From the NCBI GenBank assembly GCA_016869975.1, contig VGCZ01000016.1, positions 1 to 64,000 of the forward strand: a DNA stretch of 64,000 nucleotides, written 5' to 3'. The translations under genes were made by a program, and so were the position numbers. The notes beneath the pieces were generated by a model. It did not search any database. It saw only the letters and a program-made list of their open reading frames with translations, and was not told the DNA's origin. The DNA is from Alphaproteobacteria bacterium. GTDB lineage: Bacteria; Pseudomonadota; Alphaproteobacteria; Reyranellales; Reyranellaceae. Below are positions 26,873 to 34,877 of this stretch, piece by piece (position 1 is the stretch's first letter; each line of letters begins with the position of its first letter).

Positions 26873-28465
26873 CTACCGATCCAGCCAGATGTCCTCGAAG
26901 CGCCAGCCGTTGTAGATGCTGTTGGTCATGATGGTCAGTCCCTTGACCGGGGGCTGCCAGCAGCCAGCGGCGACGCTGTGGGTCACGATCGGCCGGACGG
27001 TGTCCTCGACCAGCCGGCGCTCGATGTCGCGCACGATGGCGCGGCGCTTCTCGACGTCGCGCTCGCGCGACTGCGCGGCGATCAGCTCGGAAAGCCGCTG
27101 ATCGCAATAGCGATTGAAGTTGCGCGGCGCGCCGCAGCCGTAGTTCTCGGCGAAATGCTGATCGGGATCGTCGACCGAGCTGCCGGTGGCGTTGAGCGCC
27201 AGGGTGTAGTTCTTCTGGTACATGCGGTTGAAGTAGACGGCGGCGTCGATCGGCTCGAGCTCGCCGTCGACATAGATGGTGCGCAGCTGGTCGATCAGGA
27301 TCACCGCGAGGTCGCGATAGGCGGCGGTGTTGCGCGTGCTGACCTTGATCGCCAGCCGCTTGTCCGGGCCGTAGCCTGCCTCGCGCATCAGCGCGCGGCC
27401 CTTCTCGCGCGAGCCCTCGATGTCGTCGGCGTAGCCCGGCAGGTCCTTCAGCGCGTCGACGCCGACGCCCCAGACGCCGGCGGGCGGCGGCAGCATTGAG
27501 CCGCCCAGCAGGTCGGCGCCCTCGCTGACGATGGCGGCGAAGGATTTGCGGTCGAGCGCGTGGGCGAGCGCCGCGCGGGCGCGCGCATCGTTGAACGGCG
27601 GTGCGTCGCGGTTGATGATCAGGTTGTAGCTGGCGCCCAGCGGCCGCAGCGTGCATTGCGCCGTCGGCAGCTGCTTCTGCAGATCCTTGAGCAGCGGCAC
27701 GGTGACGTCGGTCGGGAAGGTCATGTCGAACTTGCCGGCGATGAACGACAGCATGCGCGTCGCGCGGTCGGCGATGATCGTGTACTCGATGGCGTCGAGA
27801 TAGGGACGGCCGGGCTTCCAGTAGTCGCGATTCTTCTCCAGCCGGATGCTCTCCTTGGTCTTGAACTCGACGAACTTGAACGGCCCGGTGCCGATGGGAT
27901 GCCGCCGCATCTGCGCCGGCGGCACGTGGCAGGGATACATCGCCGACCATCCGCCGGCGAGCAGCGCCAGCAGCGACGGTTGCGGCTGCTTGAGGTGGAA
28001 GGTGACCTCGAAGTCGCCCTCGGCAGTGACCTTCTCGACGTTCTCGTACCAGATGCCGCGCGGGTTACGCCGGAACTTCGCCTCGCCCTTCTCCATAAGC
28101 AAGTCGAAGGTGCAGCGCACGTCGGCCGCCGTGAACGGCTTGCCGTCGTGCCACTTCACGTCGCGGCGCAGGGTGAAGGTGAGTTGCCGGCCGTCGTCGC
28201 TGGTCTTCCAGGCGGTCGCCAGCTCCGGCCGGATGGTCTCGAAGGTGTTGCGGGCGATCGACTGGTCGTAGATCACCAGATTGTTGAACACCGCCATGAA
28301 CGGCACCGCGACCGCGACGGTGATCTCCTCGTGCGGCGACGGGCCGGGCGGCGTGTCGGCGATCTGGACCCGCAACGTACCGCCGGGCTTCTGCGCCGCC
28401 GCGTCTGTCGCCGACAGACCCGTGATCACGGCCACCAACGCTATGCCGAATCGCCATGCGCGCAT
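26873..28465 (-). CDS. ABC transporter substrate-binding protein, family 5 (peptide/nickel type)
   Basis: The 530-residue protein has a signal peptide (MRAWRFGIALVAVITGLSAT, cleavage near DAAAQ) and the SBP_bac_5 pattern: LATAWKTSDDGRQLTFTLRR, DVKWHDGKPFTAADV, and GTGPFKFVEF near residue 170. It would capture oligopeptides or similar solutes in the periplasm for a DppBCDF-like importer. AGGAG lies about nine bases upstream of the ATG at 28465. No permease or ATPase gene is adjacent, so it is an orphan component. Confidence 0.92.
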   Translation of the reverse strand: MRAWRFGIALVAVITGLSATDAAAQKPGGTLRVQIADTPPGPSPHEEITVAVAVPFMAVFNNLVIYDQSIARNTFETIRPELATAWKTSDDGRQLTFTLRRDVKWHDGKPFTAADVRCTFDLLMEKGEAKFRRNPRGIWYENVEKVTAEGDFEVTFHLKQPQPSLLALLAGGWSAMYPCHVPPAQMRRHPIGTGPFKFVEFKTKESIRLEKNRDYWKPGRPYLDAIEYTIIADRATRMLSFIAGKFDMTFPTDVTVPLLKDLQKQLPTAQCTLRPLGASYNLIINRDAPPFNDARARAALAHALDRKSFAAIVSEGADLLGGSMLPPPAGVWGVGVDALKDLPGYADDIEGSREKGRALMREAGYGPDKRLAIKVSTRNTAAYRDLAVILIDQLRTIYVDGELEPIDAAVYFNRMYQKNYTLALNATGSSVDDPDQHFAENYGCGAPRNFNRYCDQRLSELIAAQSRERDVEKRRAIVRDIERRLVEDTVRPIVTHSVAAGCWQPPVKGLTIMTNSIYNGWRFEDIWLDR

Positions 28466-28828
28466 GATCGCGTCTCCTGCGTCAGAGGTGACGATCATGG
28501 ACGCGCTGGGCGGCGTCGAACAGCGACGGACACCTGCGTCCCGGACGGGCCAGCGTTGTGCGCCCGACTGCAGAGGCTTTCGGCTTGCGGTCGTACGTTC
28601 CACTCCGACGGCGGCCATCGACCGCGCGGACCCGCCGCAGACATCGTCCGGGCACTATCACCCTCGCAAGAATCGCCGGGCGGTCGATGCGTCTGTCGCC
28701 CGGGGCGGATCCGCTAGCCATCCAGGGTATGTCGGTTCAAACTTAGTCATTCGCGAACGGCCGACTCGCGGTACTTGACGCGACGCGTGTCGGCAGTGTG
28801 TCGTGCGTGAGAGGATGGAGGACGCGAC
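28466..28828. other. gap between divergent genes, no gene supported
   Basis: The 363-base gap holds the upstream regions of the substrate-binding protein (minus) and the JAMM-like protein (plus). Open frames here lack ribosome sites and codon-usage support. No repeat or strong promoter was recognised. Confidence 0.4.
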
Positions 28829-29422
28829 ATGGCGGCACCCGGTGGCCAGCCGAAGGGATCGACAGCGAACGACATGGCGCTGGAAAACAAGGCCTTCGAA
28901 TTGTTGTCGGCTATTTTGCCAGGCTCGATCTTCACGCGCACCGAAATGGGTGCCGTGATCTGTCGAAACCGCGCCACTGGCGCTCTCATCACGACCGATC
29001 TGCGGACCTCCGGGGAAGGTCTCGCTGTCGATGTTGGTCTCGATCCCCGCACCAATCACGGATGTCCGTCAGGCACCGACGCCGTGGCCTACTACCATAC
29101 GCATCCGATCAAAGAGGTGGGGAAAGGCAGCGACGGCGAGATGCACGGCGATCCCGACTTCAGCACGAAGGACAAGCAGCTCGCCAACGAGCATCAGCTC
29201 GTCGCGTTCCTAGGGTCTTTCGACGGATTGTTCCGCCGCTATCGGCCCGTCGCGATTCCCACGACCCTGGTCAACGGCAAGCCCGTCCAGATGCTCAGCG
29301 ATGCCGAGGGCCGGTTGCTGCCCGAGACCTTCAATCCCACGGACATCCTGAACCGCAAGCTCCCGACCCAGATGCCGCGCGCGCCTTCCCAACAGCGCGT
29401 TAAGGTCGCGCCACCCAGGTGA
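28829..29422 (+). CDS. DUF4329/JAMM-like metalloprotease-fold protein
   Basis: The 197-residue protein has AYYHTHPIKEVGKGSD near residue 88 and DPDFSTKDKQLA near 110. Together with an upstream acidic position these resemble the JAMM metal site (HxH...SxxD) and the DUF4329 family. JAMM enzymes cleave isopeptide or peptide bonds; DUF4329 domains often occur at the C-termini of polymorphic toxins, but here the domain stands alone with no secretion signal. GGAGG lies about nine bases from the ATG. No immunity-like partner gene was seen, so its role is open. Confidence 0.72.
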   Translation: MAAPGGQPKGSTANDMALENKAFELLSAILPGSIFTRTEMGAVICRNRATGALITTDLRTSGEGLAVDVGLDPRTNHGCPSGTDAVAYYHTHPIKEVGKGSDGEMHGDPDFSTKDKQLANEHQLVAFLGSFDGLFRRYRPVAIPTTLVNGKPVQMLSDAEGRLLPETFNPTDILNRKLPTQMPRAPSQQRVKVAPPR

Positions 29423-29473
29423 TGGCGCGACGGGCGCATCCGTCCGCGCGACAGATTCATCGAATTCGGCGAT

Positions 29474-30001
29474 TCAAGCCTGGCGCACCAAGAAACCGCT
29501 GCCCTGCTTCAGCGCCGCGATGGCTCGCTCGCGCAGCGCCGCATCGCTCGCGCTGCTGACGGGGTGGTCGATGATGGCGAAGGCGTAGCCGGGCATACCC
29601 AGCACTTGGGCCATCAGCTCGGCGGCGCTGACGAAGTTCGTGGTCATCACGCCGAAGGCGGGCACGCCTTCGCGCTCGGCCGAGACAGCGTCGTGCAGAC
29701 TGCACGATGAGCAGGAGCCTCAATCGCCGATGCCGGAGATCACCGCGTCCCAGCTCTTGATCTCGCCCAGGATGCCGGCCGGCGCCGGCGCGCTGTAGTT
29801 CGGCTTGGTGCGCAGCACGACGTTAGCGACGCCGTACTGCGTGCGCAGCACGTCCTCCATGTGGGCGAAGAAGCCCTTGCTGCCTTCCTTGCCGTTGGAG
29901 ATCAGGCCCACGGTCTTGCCGCGCAAGGTGTCGAGGCGCGGCGCGGGATTGCCGATGGCTGCCACTTTCTCGGGCGTGGGATCGAGGACGCGGAAGATCA
30001 T
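29474..30001 (-). CDS. UGSC-family selenoprotein (Sec94)
   Basis: The frame starts at ATG 30001 (ATGA overlap with the upstream gene), reads VGLISNGKEGSKGFFAHMED and AVISGIGD, then TGA at 29722-29720, then GSCSSCSLHDAVSAEREGVP and on to a TGA at 29474. With TGA read as selenocysteine the product has 175 residues and the motif GD-U-GSCSSC. UGSC-containing proteins are a known selenoprotein family first noted in marine metagenomes. The Sec lies 94 residues in. A perfect SECIS-type hairpin follows. The protein is probably a cytoplasmic thiol/selenol redox protein; its reaction is not known to me. Read conventionally it would appear as two truncated frames. Confidence 0.92.
29691..29707 (-). promoter_or_regulatory. 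bacterial SECIS hairpin of the UGSC selenoprotein gene
   Basis: On the minus strand TCGTGCA, GTC, TGCACGA form a perfect 7-bp stem with loop GUC. The loop begins 19 bases after the UGA (29720) and has G first, satisfying the published bacterial SECIS rules. The sequence is close to the SelB-binding hairpin of E. coli fdhF (TGCAGGTCTGCAC). Confidence 0.9.
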
Positions 30002-31071
30002 GGGACGCTTCCCTTCACTGAAGGTGGTGGCTCGCAATCGACGCAGGCGCCGATCGGCAAGGTGACGGCGTGGCTCTTGTCGCCGAGCCAGGGCGGGATC
30101 ACGGCGCCGAAGCCGCCGGCCGGGCCGCCGGCGGCGATCACCAGCAGCTGGTCGGCCGACCGCATCGCCGGATAGACGCTGTCGCCGCGATCGCGCACCA
30201 CCGCGCCCTTGCCGACATCGGCCCACTCGCGGCGATGGATGCGCGCGCGCTCGTGGATGAAGGCGGCGATGTCGCGCGGCCCCCACTTCGCCGCCCTGAG
30301 GTGCTCGCGCAGCTGCCGGGGGATGATCAGCGCGTAGTTGCCGGGGTGGATCGAATAGTGGCGCAGGTTGGCGCGCATCTCGGCGGCGAAGGTCTCGAGG
30401 AACTCCTCGGGCCTGGTCGTCCACTCGTTCATGATCTGCCGCGGCGCGCCGGCGGCCATCACCGTCACCGCCGAGGCGTCGCGCGGCAGGCCGCGCTGCT
30501 CGGCCAAGGTCGGCCAGGCGGGATCGTCCTCGTCCTCGGCGACGCAGTAGCTGAACTTGCCGGGATGACCCAGGGTCGAGCGATCGATCGCGCCGGGGCG
30601 CACATCCATCAGGTTGATCAGGCAGAGGCGAATGGCGCGGCCGATCACCGCCGTGGCGCGATCGCTGTTGCCCAGCGCGTTGAAAGAGCCCAGCGCGCCG
30701 ATCTCCTCGCGGATCGGCCCGTTGATCACGACAAGCACGGCGCAGCCGCCGGTGCTCGCCGTGGCGCCATGCATCAGGAACTCCTCGCGCATCATCGCCA
30801 TCCAGGCGGTGACGACGACGGGGAAATGCATCGGCAGGCAGCCGGCCATCACGGCGTTGATGGCGAGCTTCTCGGCGAGGATCGGCAGGCCGCGCACCGG
30901 CTCGATGCCGATGAGCTGGTCGGGCGTCATCATCACGCGCTCGAGGCAGGCGCGCACTGCGTCCTCGGTCGGTGGCACGATGGGCAGGCCATCGGTCCAG
31001 CCGTTGCTGTGATAGAGCTCCTGCACCGCGGCGATATCGGTGGCTTCGTAGATGTGCGAGGCGAGCTGCAT
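29998..31071 (-). CDS. conserved protein coupled to the UGSC selenoprotein
   Basis: This 357-residue protein is joined to the selenoprotein gene by an ATGA overlap. It begins MQLASHIYEATDIAAVQELY, has conserved-looking blocks LPIVPPTEDAVRACLERVMM, INAVMAGCLPMHFPVVVTAW, STGGCAVLVVINGP and GNSDRATAVIGRAIRLCLIN, and ends with a CxxC (ACVDCEPPP). There is no signal peptide. GAGGA lies about eight bases upstream of the ATG. I do not recognise a catalytic family. The tight coupling suggests a complex or a shared pathway with the selenoprotein, and the Cys pair hints at a redox link. Confidence 0.85.
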   Translation of the reverse strand: MQLASHIYEATDIAAVQELYHSNGWTDGLPIVPPTEDAVRACLERVMMTPDQLIGIEPVRGLPILAEKLAINAVMAGCLPMHFPVVVTAWMAMMREEFLMHGATASTGGCAVLVVINGPIREEIGALGSFNALGNSDRATAVIGRAIRLCLINLMDVRPGAIDRSTLGHPGKFSYCVAEDEDDPAWPTLAEQRGLPRDASAVTVMAAGAPRQIMNEWTTRPEEFLETFAAEMRANLRHYSIHPGNYALIIPRQLREHLRAAKWGPRDIAAFIHERARIHRREWADVGKGAVVRDRGDSVYPAMRSADQLLVIAAGGPAGGFGAVIPPWLGDKSHAVTLPIGACVDCEPPPSVKGSVP

Positions 31072-31089
31072 GATGGTGTCCTCGCTTCT

Positions 31090-31152
31090 GGGACCGCCGG
31101 CGTCTCGCCGGCATCATAAGATGAAGAGCCGGCGGGATGCCGGCAGTCCCCA
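31090..31152. repeat. inverted pair of family C repeats
   Basis: GGGACCGCCGGCGTCTCGCC and GCCGGCGGGATGCCGGCAGT, in inverse orientation, flank CATCATAAGATGAAGA. The element matches the copy at 4841-4870 and lies between the enoyl-CoA hydratase and the UGSC pair. Confidence 0.75.
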
Positions 31153-31155
31153 AGA

Positions 31156-31968
31156 TTATGCCTCGTCGACGGCGCGGATGTCCTGGTTGCCCTCGACCAT
31201 GCGCGTCATCAGCGCGACGGCGCGATCCGATACCAGCAGGTCGAGGAACAAGGTACGCTCCAGCGCCAGCCCGTCGCTGAGCGGCGTGGCCTCGGCGCCG
31301 CGCACCAGGCGCTTGATGTGCCTGACCGCCAGCGGCGATTTGCGCGCGCATTCCCGGGCGATCACCAGCGCGCGCTCCAGCGCCGAGCCGTCGACCGCCT
31401 CGTGCACCATGCCGATCCGCGCAGCTTCGTCGGGGCTGACGGTACGTCCCCGCAGCGACATCTCCAGCGCGCGGGCGGTGCCGATCAGCCTGGCGAGGCG
31501 CTGCGTGCCGCCGGCGCCAGCGAGGATGCCGATATTGATCTCGGGCTGGCCCAGCGCGTAGGGGCCGCGCTGGGCGATGCGGATGTCGCAGCCCAGGCAG
31601 AGCTCGAAACCGCCGCCCATCGCCGTGCCGTTGATCGCCGCGATCACTACCTTGTCCATGGACTCGCAGCGCTCGATCACGGCGTCGATCTTGCGCGGCG
31701 GCGCCAGCTTCGCGTCGCTGAAGCTGCGGCCCTTGGCGCGTAGTGCCTCGGCCAGCGACAACAACTCGGCGACGTCGTAGTGGCGCACGAAGACATCGGG
31801 CAGCGCACCGGTCAGCACGATGGCGCGGACAGTCGCATCAGCGGCCAGCTCGCTCGTGGCGACGTCGAGCTGATCGACCATCGCGGCGTTCAGGTAGCCC
31901 AGCGGCGGATTGTCGAAGCGGATGATCGCGACCGGCCCGTCGCGCTCGACCGCGATGCGCCCGCTCAT
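31156..31968 (-). CDS. enoyl-CoA hydratase/isomerase family protein
   Basis: The 270-residue crotonase-fold protein has the oxyanion-hole segments VLTGALPDVFVRHYDVAEL (first half) and INGTAMGGGFELCLGCDIRI (second, GGGFEL near residue 118), then PEINIGILAGAGGTQRLARL with Glu as possible acid/base. It would hydrate, isomerise or hydrolyse an acyl-CoA in the cytoplasm. Its start overlaps the stop of the NAD(P)-binding protein gene by four bases (ATGA). The following gene pair encodes the UGSC proteins after an 84-base gap with a repeat. Confidence 0.92.
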   Translation of the reverse strand: MSGRIAVERDGPVAIIRFDNPPLGYLNAAMVDQLDVATSELAADATVRAIVLTGALPDVFVRHYDVAELLSLAEALRAKGRSFSDAKLAPPRKIDAVIERCESMDKVVIAAINGTAMGGGFELCLGCDIRIAQRGPYALGQPEINIGILAGAGGTQRLARLIGTARALEMSLRGRTVSPDEAARIGMVHEAVDGSALERALVIARECARKSPLAVRHIKRLVRGAEATPLSDGLALERTLFLDLLVSDRAVALMTRMVEGNQDIRAVDEA

Positions 31969-32918
31969 GCCGGCGCCGCGATGTCGTAACGGCCGCCGAC
32001 GCGATAGCGGTCGAGATACATCGGCAGGATCGCCTCGGCGGCGCGCGGCTGGATGCCAAGCTCGGCGAAGCCCTGGCTGCCAGGGCGCACGACGTTGTCG
32101 CGCAGCAAGAGGTCGAGCTGGTCGCGCGTGATCGGCGGCTTGGGCGCGAACTCGGCAAAGAAGGCGCCGATGCGCACCGGGAAGGCCGGCAGGCTGACGA
32201 TGCGACGCTTCAGCCCGGTCATGCGCAAGGTGAGTTCGACCAGCTCGCGGTAGGTGTAGACGCGCGGGCCGCCCAGCTCGAAGACGCCGAATTGCGTGCG
32301 CTCCTCGGCCAGGCAGCGCACCACCGCCTCGGCGATGTCGCCGGCATGCACCGGCTGGAAGCGCGCCGTGCCGCCGTTGAACACCGGCACGAGCGGCAGC
32401 ATGCGCGCCGAGAGCGCCAGGCGATTGAAGAACTTGTCCTCCGGGCAGAACACCACGCTGGGGCGCAGGATGGTCACGCTCGGGAAGGCGCGGTTCATCT
32501 GGTGCTCAGCCATCGCCTTGGACGCGACGAAGCGGTTGCCCGGCCGGTGATTGTCGGCGCCCAAGCCGGAGATATGGATCACCCGCGCGACGCCGGCGTC
32601 GCGCGCCGCCTCGGCGATGTGGCGTGCGCCCGCATCGTGCACTGCCTGGAACTTCTGCCTGCCGCTCTGGAAGTGGATGCCGCTGGCGTTGACCACGGCC
32701 TGGCTGCCGGCGATCGCCGCGCGCACCGATTCGGGATAGCGCACATTGGCCAGCACGGCCGTCACTTGGCCGACATCGCCCGCCAGCTTCGTGAAATCCG
32801 CCAGCCCGGGATGGCGCACCGCCACGCGCACGCGATAGCCGCGCGCGGCCAGCGCGCGCACGACGTAGCGGCCGACGACGCCCGTGCCGCCGAAGACCGT
32901 GACCTGCCGGATATCCAT
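31965..32918 (-). CDS. NAD(P)H-binding protein, NDUFA9-like atypical SDR
   Basis: The 317-residue protein has an N-terminal VTVFGGTGVVGRYVVRALAA nucleotide site, ILRPSVVFCPEDKFFNRLAL and FQPVHAGDIAEAVVRCL. This is the pattern of complex I 39-kDa-like atypical short-chain dehydrogenases, which often work in quinone or electron-transfer related processes or lipid modification. The length fits. It is co-translated with the enoyl-CoA hydratase and divergent from the OxyR-like regulator. Confidence 0.9.
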   Translation of the reverse strand: MDIRQVTVFGGTGVVGRYVVRALAARGYRVRVAVRHPGLADFTKLAGDVGQVTAVLANVRYPESVRAAIAGSQAVVNASGIHFQSGRQKFQAVHDAGARHIAEAARDAGVARVIHISGLGADNHRPGNRFVASKAMAEHQMNRAFPSVTILRPSVVFCPEDKFFNRLALSARMLPLVPVFNGGTARFQPVHAGDIAEAVVRCLAEERTQFGVFELGGPRVYTYRELVELTLRMTGLKRRIVSLPAFPVRIGAFFAEFAPKPPITRDQLDLLLRDNVVRPGSQGFAELGIQPRAAEAILPMYLDRYRVGGRYDIAAPA

Positions 32919-33064
32919 TGCAACGCCCCGCTGCCGAATGCCTCGCTGGTGGGCGTATAGTACAGGCGGGGCCGCGACGGAACAGGCGGGCGAGGGCTAT
33001 CCGCACATGAACTTTGACCTACCTTCCCCCGGGGGGAGGTAAGATCAGCTCCAGGACACCAGCC

Positions 33065-33991
33065 ATGCCGACCTTGCGCCAGCTCGAGTATCTTGTCGCG
33101 ATCGCCGATCTGGAGAACTTCCACCGCGCGGCGGACGCGTGTCGCGTGTCGCAGCCGTCGCTCAGCCAGCAGATCCGCGCGCTGGAGGAACGGCTGGGCG
33201 TCGTCCTGATCGAACGACGCGCGTCCGGCGCGACATTGACGCCCATCGGTCGCGACATCGCAGCGCGCGCCCGGCGCCTCGTCGTCGAGGTCGAGGACAT
33301 CCGCAGCCTCGCCCGCCGGGCCGGCGAGCGGCTCGTCGGCACGCTGCGCTTCGGCGTCACGCCCACCTTGGGCCCGTACCTGATGCCGGCGATCGTCGCG
33401 GCGCTGCACCGCGAGCAACCCGATCTTCGGCTGCACATCAAGGAGGGCATTCCCGGCGAGCAGGCACTCGCGCTCTCCCGGGGCGCGCTCGACATGCTGC
33501 TGGGCCCCTTGCCGATCGAGGCCAGCGACGCCGAGATCGAGCCTTTGTTCCGCGAGCGCCTGCTCGTCGTCGCGCCATCGGATCATCCCCTGGCGCGGCG
33601 GGCCAAGCTGTCGCTGGCCGATCTGCGCGGCACACCGGTCCTCAGCCTCGACCCGCGTCATCACCTGCACCGTCAGGTTGCGTCGATCTGCGCCGAGCTG
33701 GGGATGACGCTGTTGCGCGACTACGAAGGCACCAGCCTGGACAGCATCCATCAGATGACGGCGTCGGGCCTGGGCCTCGCGATCCTGCCGGAACTCTACA
33801 TCCGCTCGGAGGTCGGCGGCCTGGCGGGCGTGAAGGTCTTGCGGCCGGCGCGCTGGACGTACACGCGCAGCATCGCCGCGGCGTGGCGCGCCGGCGCCGC
33901 CTATGCGCCGGCGTACCGGATGATCGCCAAGCGAATCCAGACGGACGCGCGGCCGCTGCTCGGCAGCGACATAGCGCGGAAAACGGTCTGA
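33065..33991 (+). CDS. LysR-family regulator, OxyR-like but lacking the peroxidatic Cys
   Basis: The 308-residue protein has an N-terminal winged HTH (LRQLEYLVAIADLENFHRAA and PSLSQQIRALEERLG) and a LysR effector domain with GTLRFGVTPTLGPYLMP, as in OxyR. Aligning DPRHHLHRQVASIC with E. coli EDGHCLRDQAMGFC puts His where the peroxide-sensing Cys199 would be, while Cys208 is kept. It therefore probably does not sense peroxide by the OxyR disulfide. It is divergent from the NAD(P)-binding protein operon, which includes the UGSC genes downstream, and may regulate it. AGGA precedes ATG 33065. Confidence 0.9.
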   Translation: MPTLRQLEYLVAIADLENFHRAADACRVSQPSLSQQIRALEERLGVVLIERRASGATLTPIGRDIAARARRLVVEVEDIRSLARRAGERLVGTLRFGVTPTLGPYLMPAIVAALHREQPDLRLHIKEGIPGEQALALSRGALDMLLGPLPIEASDAEIEPLFRERLLVVAPSDHPLARRAKLSLADLRGTPVLSLDPRHHLHRQVASICAELGMTLLRDYEGTSLDSIHQMTASGLGLAILPELYIRSEVGGLAGVKVLRPARWTYTRSIAAAWRAGAAYAPAYRMIAKRIQTDARPLLGSDIARKTV

Positions 33992-34008
33992 TAGTTATAT
34001 CCTATCAG
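33988..34008. repeat. AT-rich inverted repeat at the end of the LysR gene
   Basis: CTGATAG, TTATATC, CTATCAG forms a 7-bp inverted repeat overlapping the stop codon, followed by an unusually AT-rich stretch. It could be a transcription end or a regulator binding site. Confidence 0.45.
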
Positions 34009-34178
34009 AAAATCACAAATTTAATATTAGAAGGCTATCACCATCGTCGTTAAGTTCCAGCTCGCGGATCGGGCTGCTCCGGCGATGTCTCGCTCTAGGT
34101 GGCCAAGCTGGATCCGCATCGGGCCAACGCGACCCATCGCTGATGCCCGATCGGCTGGACCATCGACGGAGAGAGGCG

Positions 34179-34361
34179 ATGTTTCCGTTTAGCTACCGAC
34201 TGACGCGTCTTCACAGCCGGCTGGACACGGCGATCCGCCGCGAGCAGGAGAGTTGGCGTCCGCTCAACCCCTGGCGATTGCTGCGGCTCAAGAAGCTGAA
34301 GTTGCTGGTCAAGGACCGGCTGCGCCGGGTTCACGAGCACCATCTGCACGGGATCGCCTGA
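34179..34361 (+). CDS. small DUF465 (YdcH-like) protein
   Basis: The 60-residue helical protein reads MFPFSYRLTRLHSRLDTAIR, then RLLRLKKLKLLVKDRLRRVH, the DUF465 pattern of an Arg/Leu-rich helical hairpin with the KKLKLxxKDRL motif. Function of the family is unknown. GGAGAGAGG precedes the ATG. It is followed two bases later by the zinc-ribbon gene, so the two likely form an operon. Confidence 0.8.
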   Translation: MFPFSYRLTRLHSRLDTAIRREQESWRPLNPWRLLRLKKLKLLVKDRLRRVHEHHLHGIA

Positions 34362-34363
34362 CG

Positions 34364-34660
34364 ATGCGCGACTCGGGAGCCGTCGCGGCGATGTTGTGCC
34401 CGATCTGCAAGACCGGGCTCACCCTGTCCGAACGCTCGGGCATCGAGATCGACTACTGCCCGACCTGTCGTGGCGTCTGGCTCGATCGCGGCGAGATCGA
34501 CAAGATCGTCGAACGCAGCGTCGCCGACATCAGGCCCGCGCAACCGCGCAACGAGCCGGCGCGGCAGGACTATCGGCAGGGCCGATATCGTGAAGACGAT
34601 GATGACGACTATCGCCACGGCAGGCGGAAGAAGTCGTTCTTCTCGGATCTGTTCGACTGA
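34364..34660 (+). CDS. zf-TFIIB-type zinc-ribbon protein
   Basis: The 98-residue protein has two Cys pairs, CPICK near residue 12 and CPTCRGVWLDRGEIDKI near 33, the hallmark of the zf-TFIIB (COG3809) family. A low-complexity Arg/Asp-rich linker (REDDDDDYRHGRRKK) and FFSDLFD follow. ATG 34364 overlaps the spacing after DUF465; an ATG at 34391 is an alternative start. The zinc is likely bound by the four Cys. Biological role unknown. Confidence 0.85.
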   Translation: MRDSGAVAAMLCPICKTGLTLSERSGIEIDYCPTCRGVWLDRGEIDKIVERSVADIRPAQPRNEPARQDYRQGRYREDDDDDYRHGRRKKSFFSDLFD

Positions 34661-34679
34661 CCCGCACGGGCGGGGCGAT

Positions 34680-34712
34680 CACGCAAACCTCCCTCCCGCA
34701 TGCGGAGAGAGC
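34680..34712. repeat. degenerate family A palindrome
   Basis: CCTCCCTCCCGCATGCGGAG followed by AGAGCGAG lies between the zinc-ribbon and stress protein genes. It is a weak copy of the recurring palindrome. Confidence 0.4.
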
Positions 34713-34877
34713 GAGCCGCCAAACGATCGCCCCGCCGCCACCGCTGATCGAGCGGCCGATCGGTGCGTCGGATCGGGACGAAGCGGCCCGGCCCGGCGCG
34801 TCTTCGCAGAATCGGACACACGGACCCGCATGACCCGGTCAGTGTGGCGCGGCGAGTCGATCGAGGAGATCAAGAGA

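Noticed and set aside
29720-31351. One long minus-strand frame across the UGSC partner region
   Set aside because: It lies in the frame of the selenoprotein but extends antisense or out of frame through the partner gene; the real partner frame starts at 31071.
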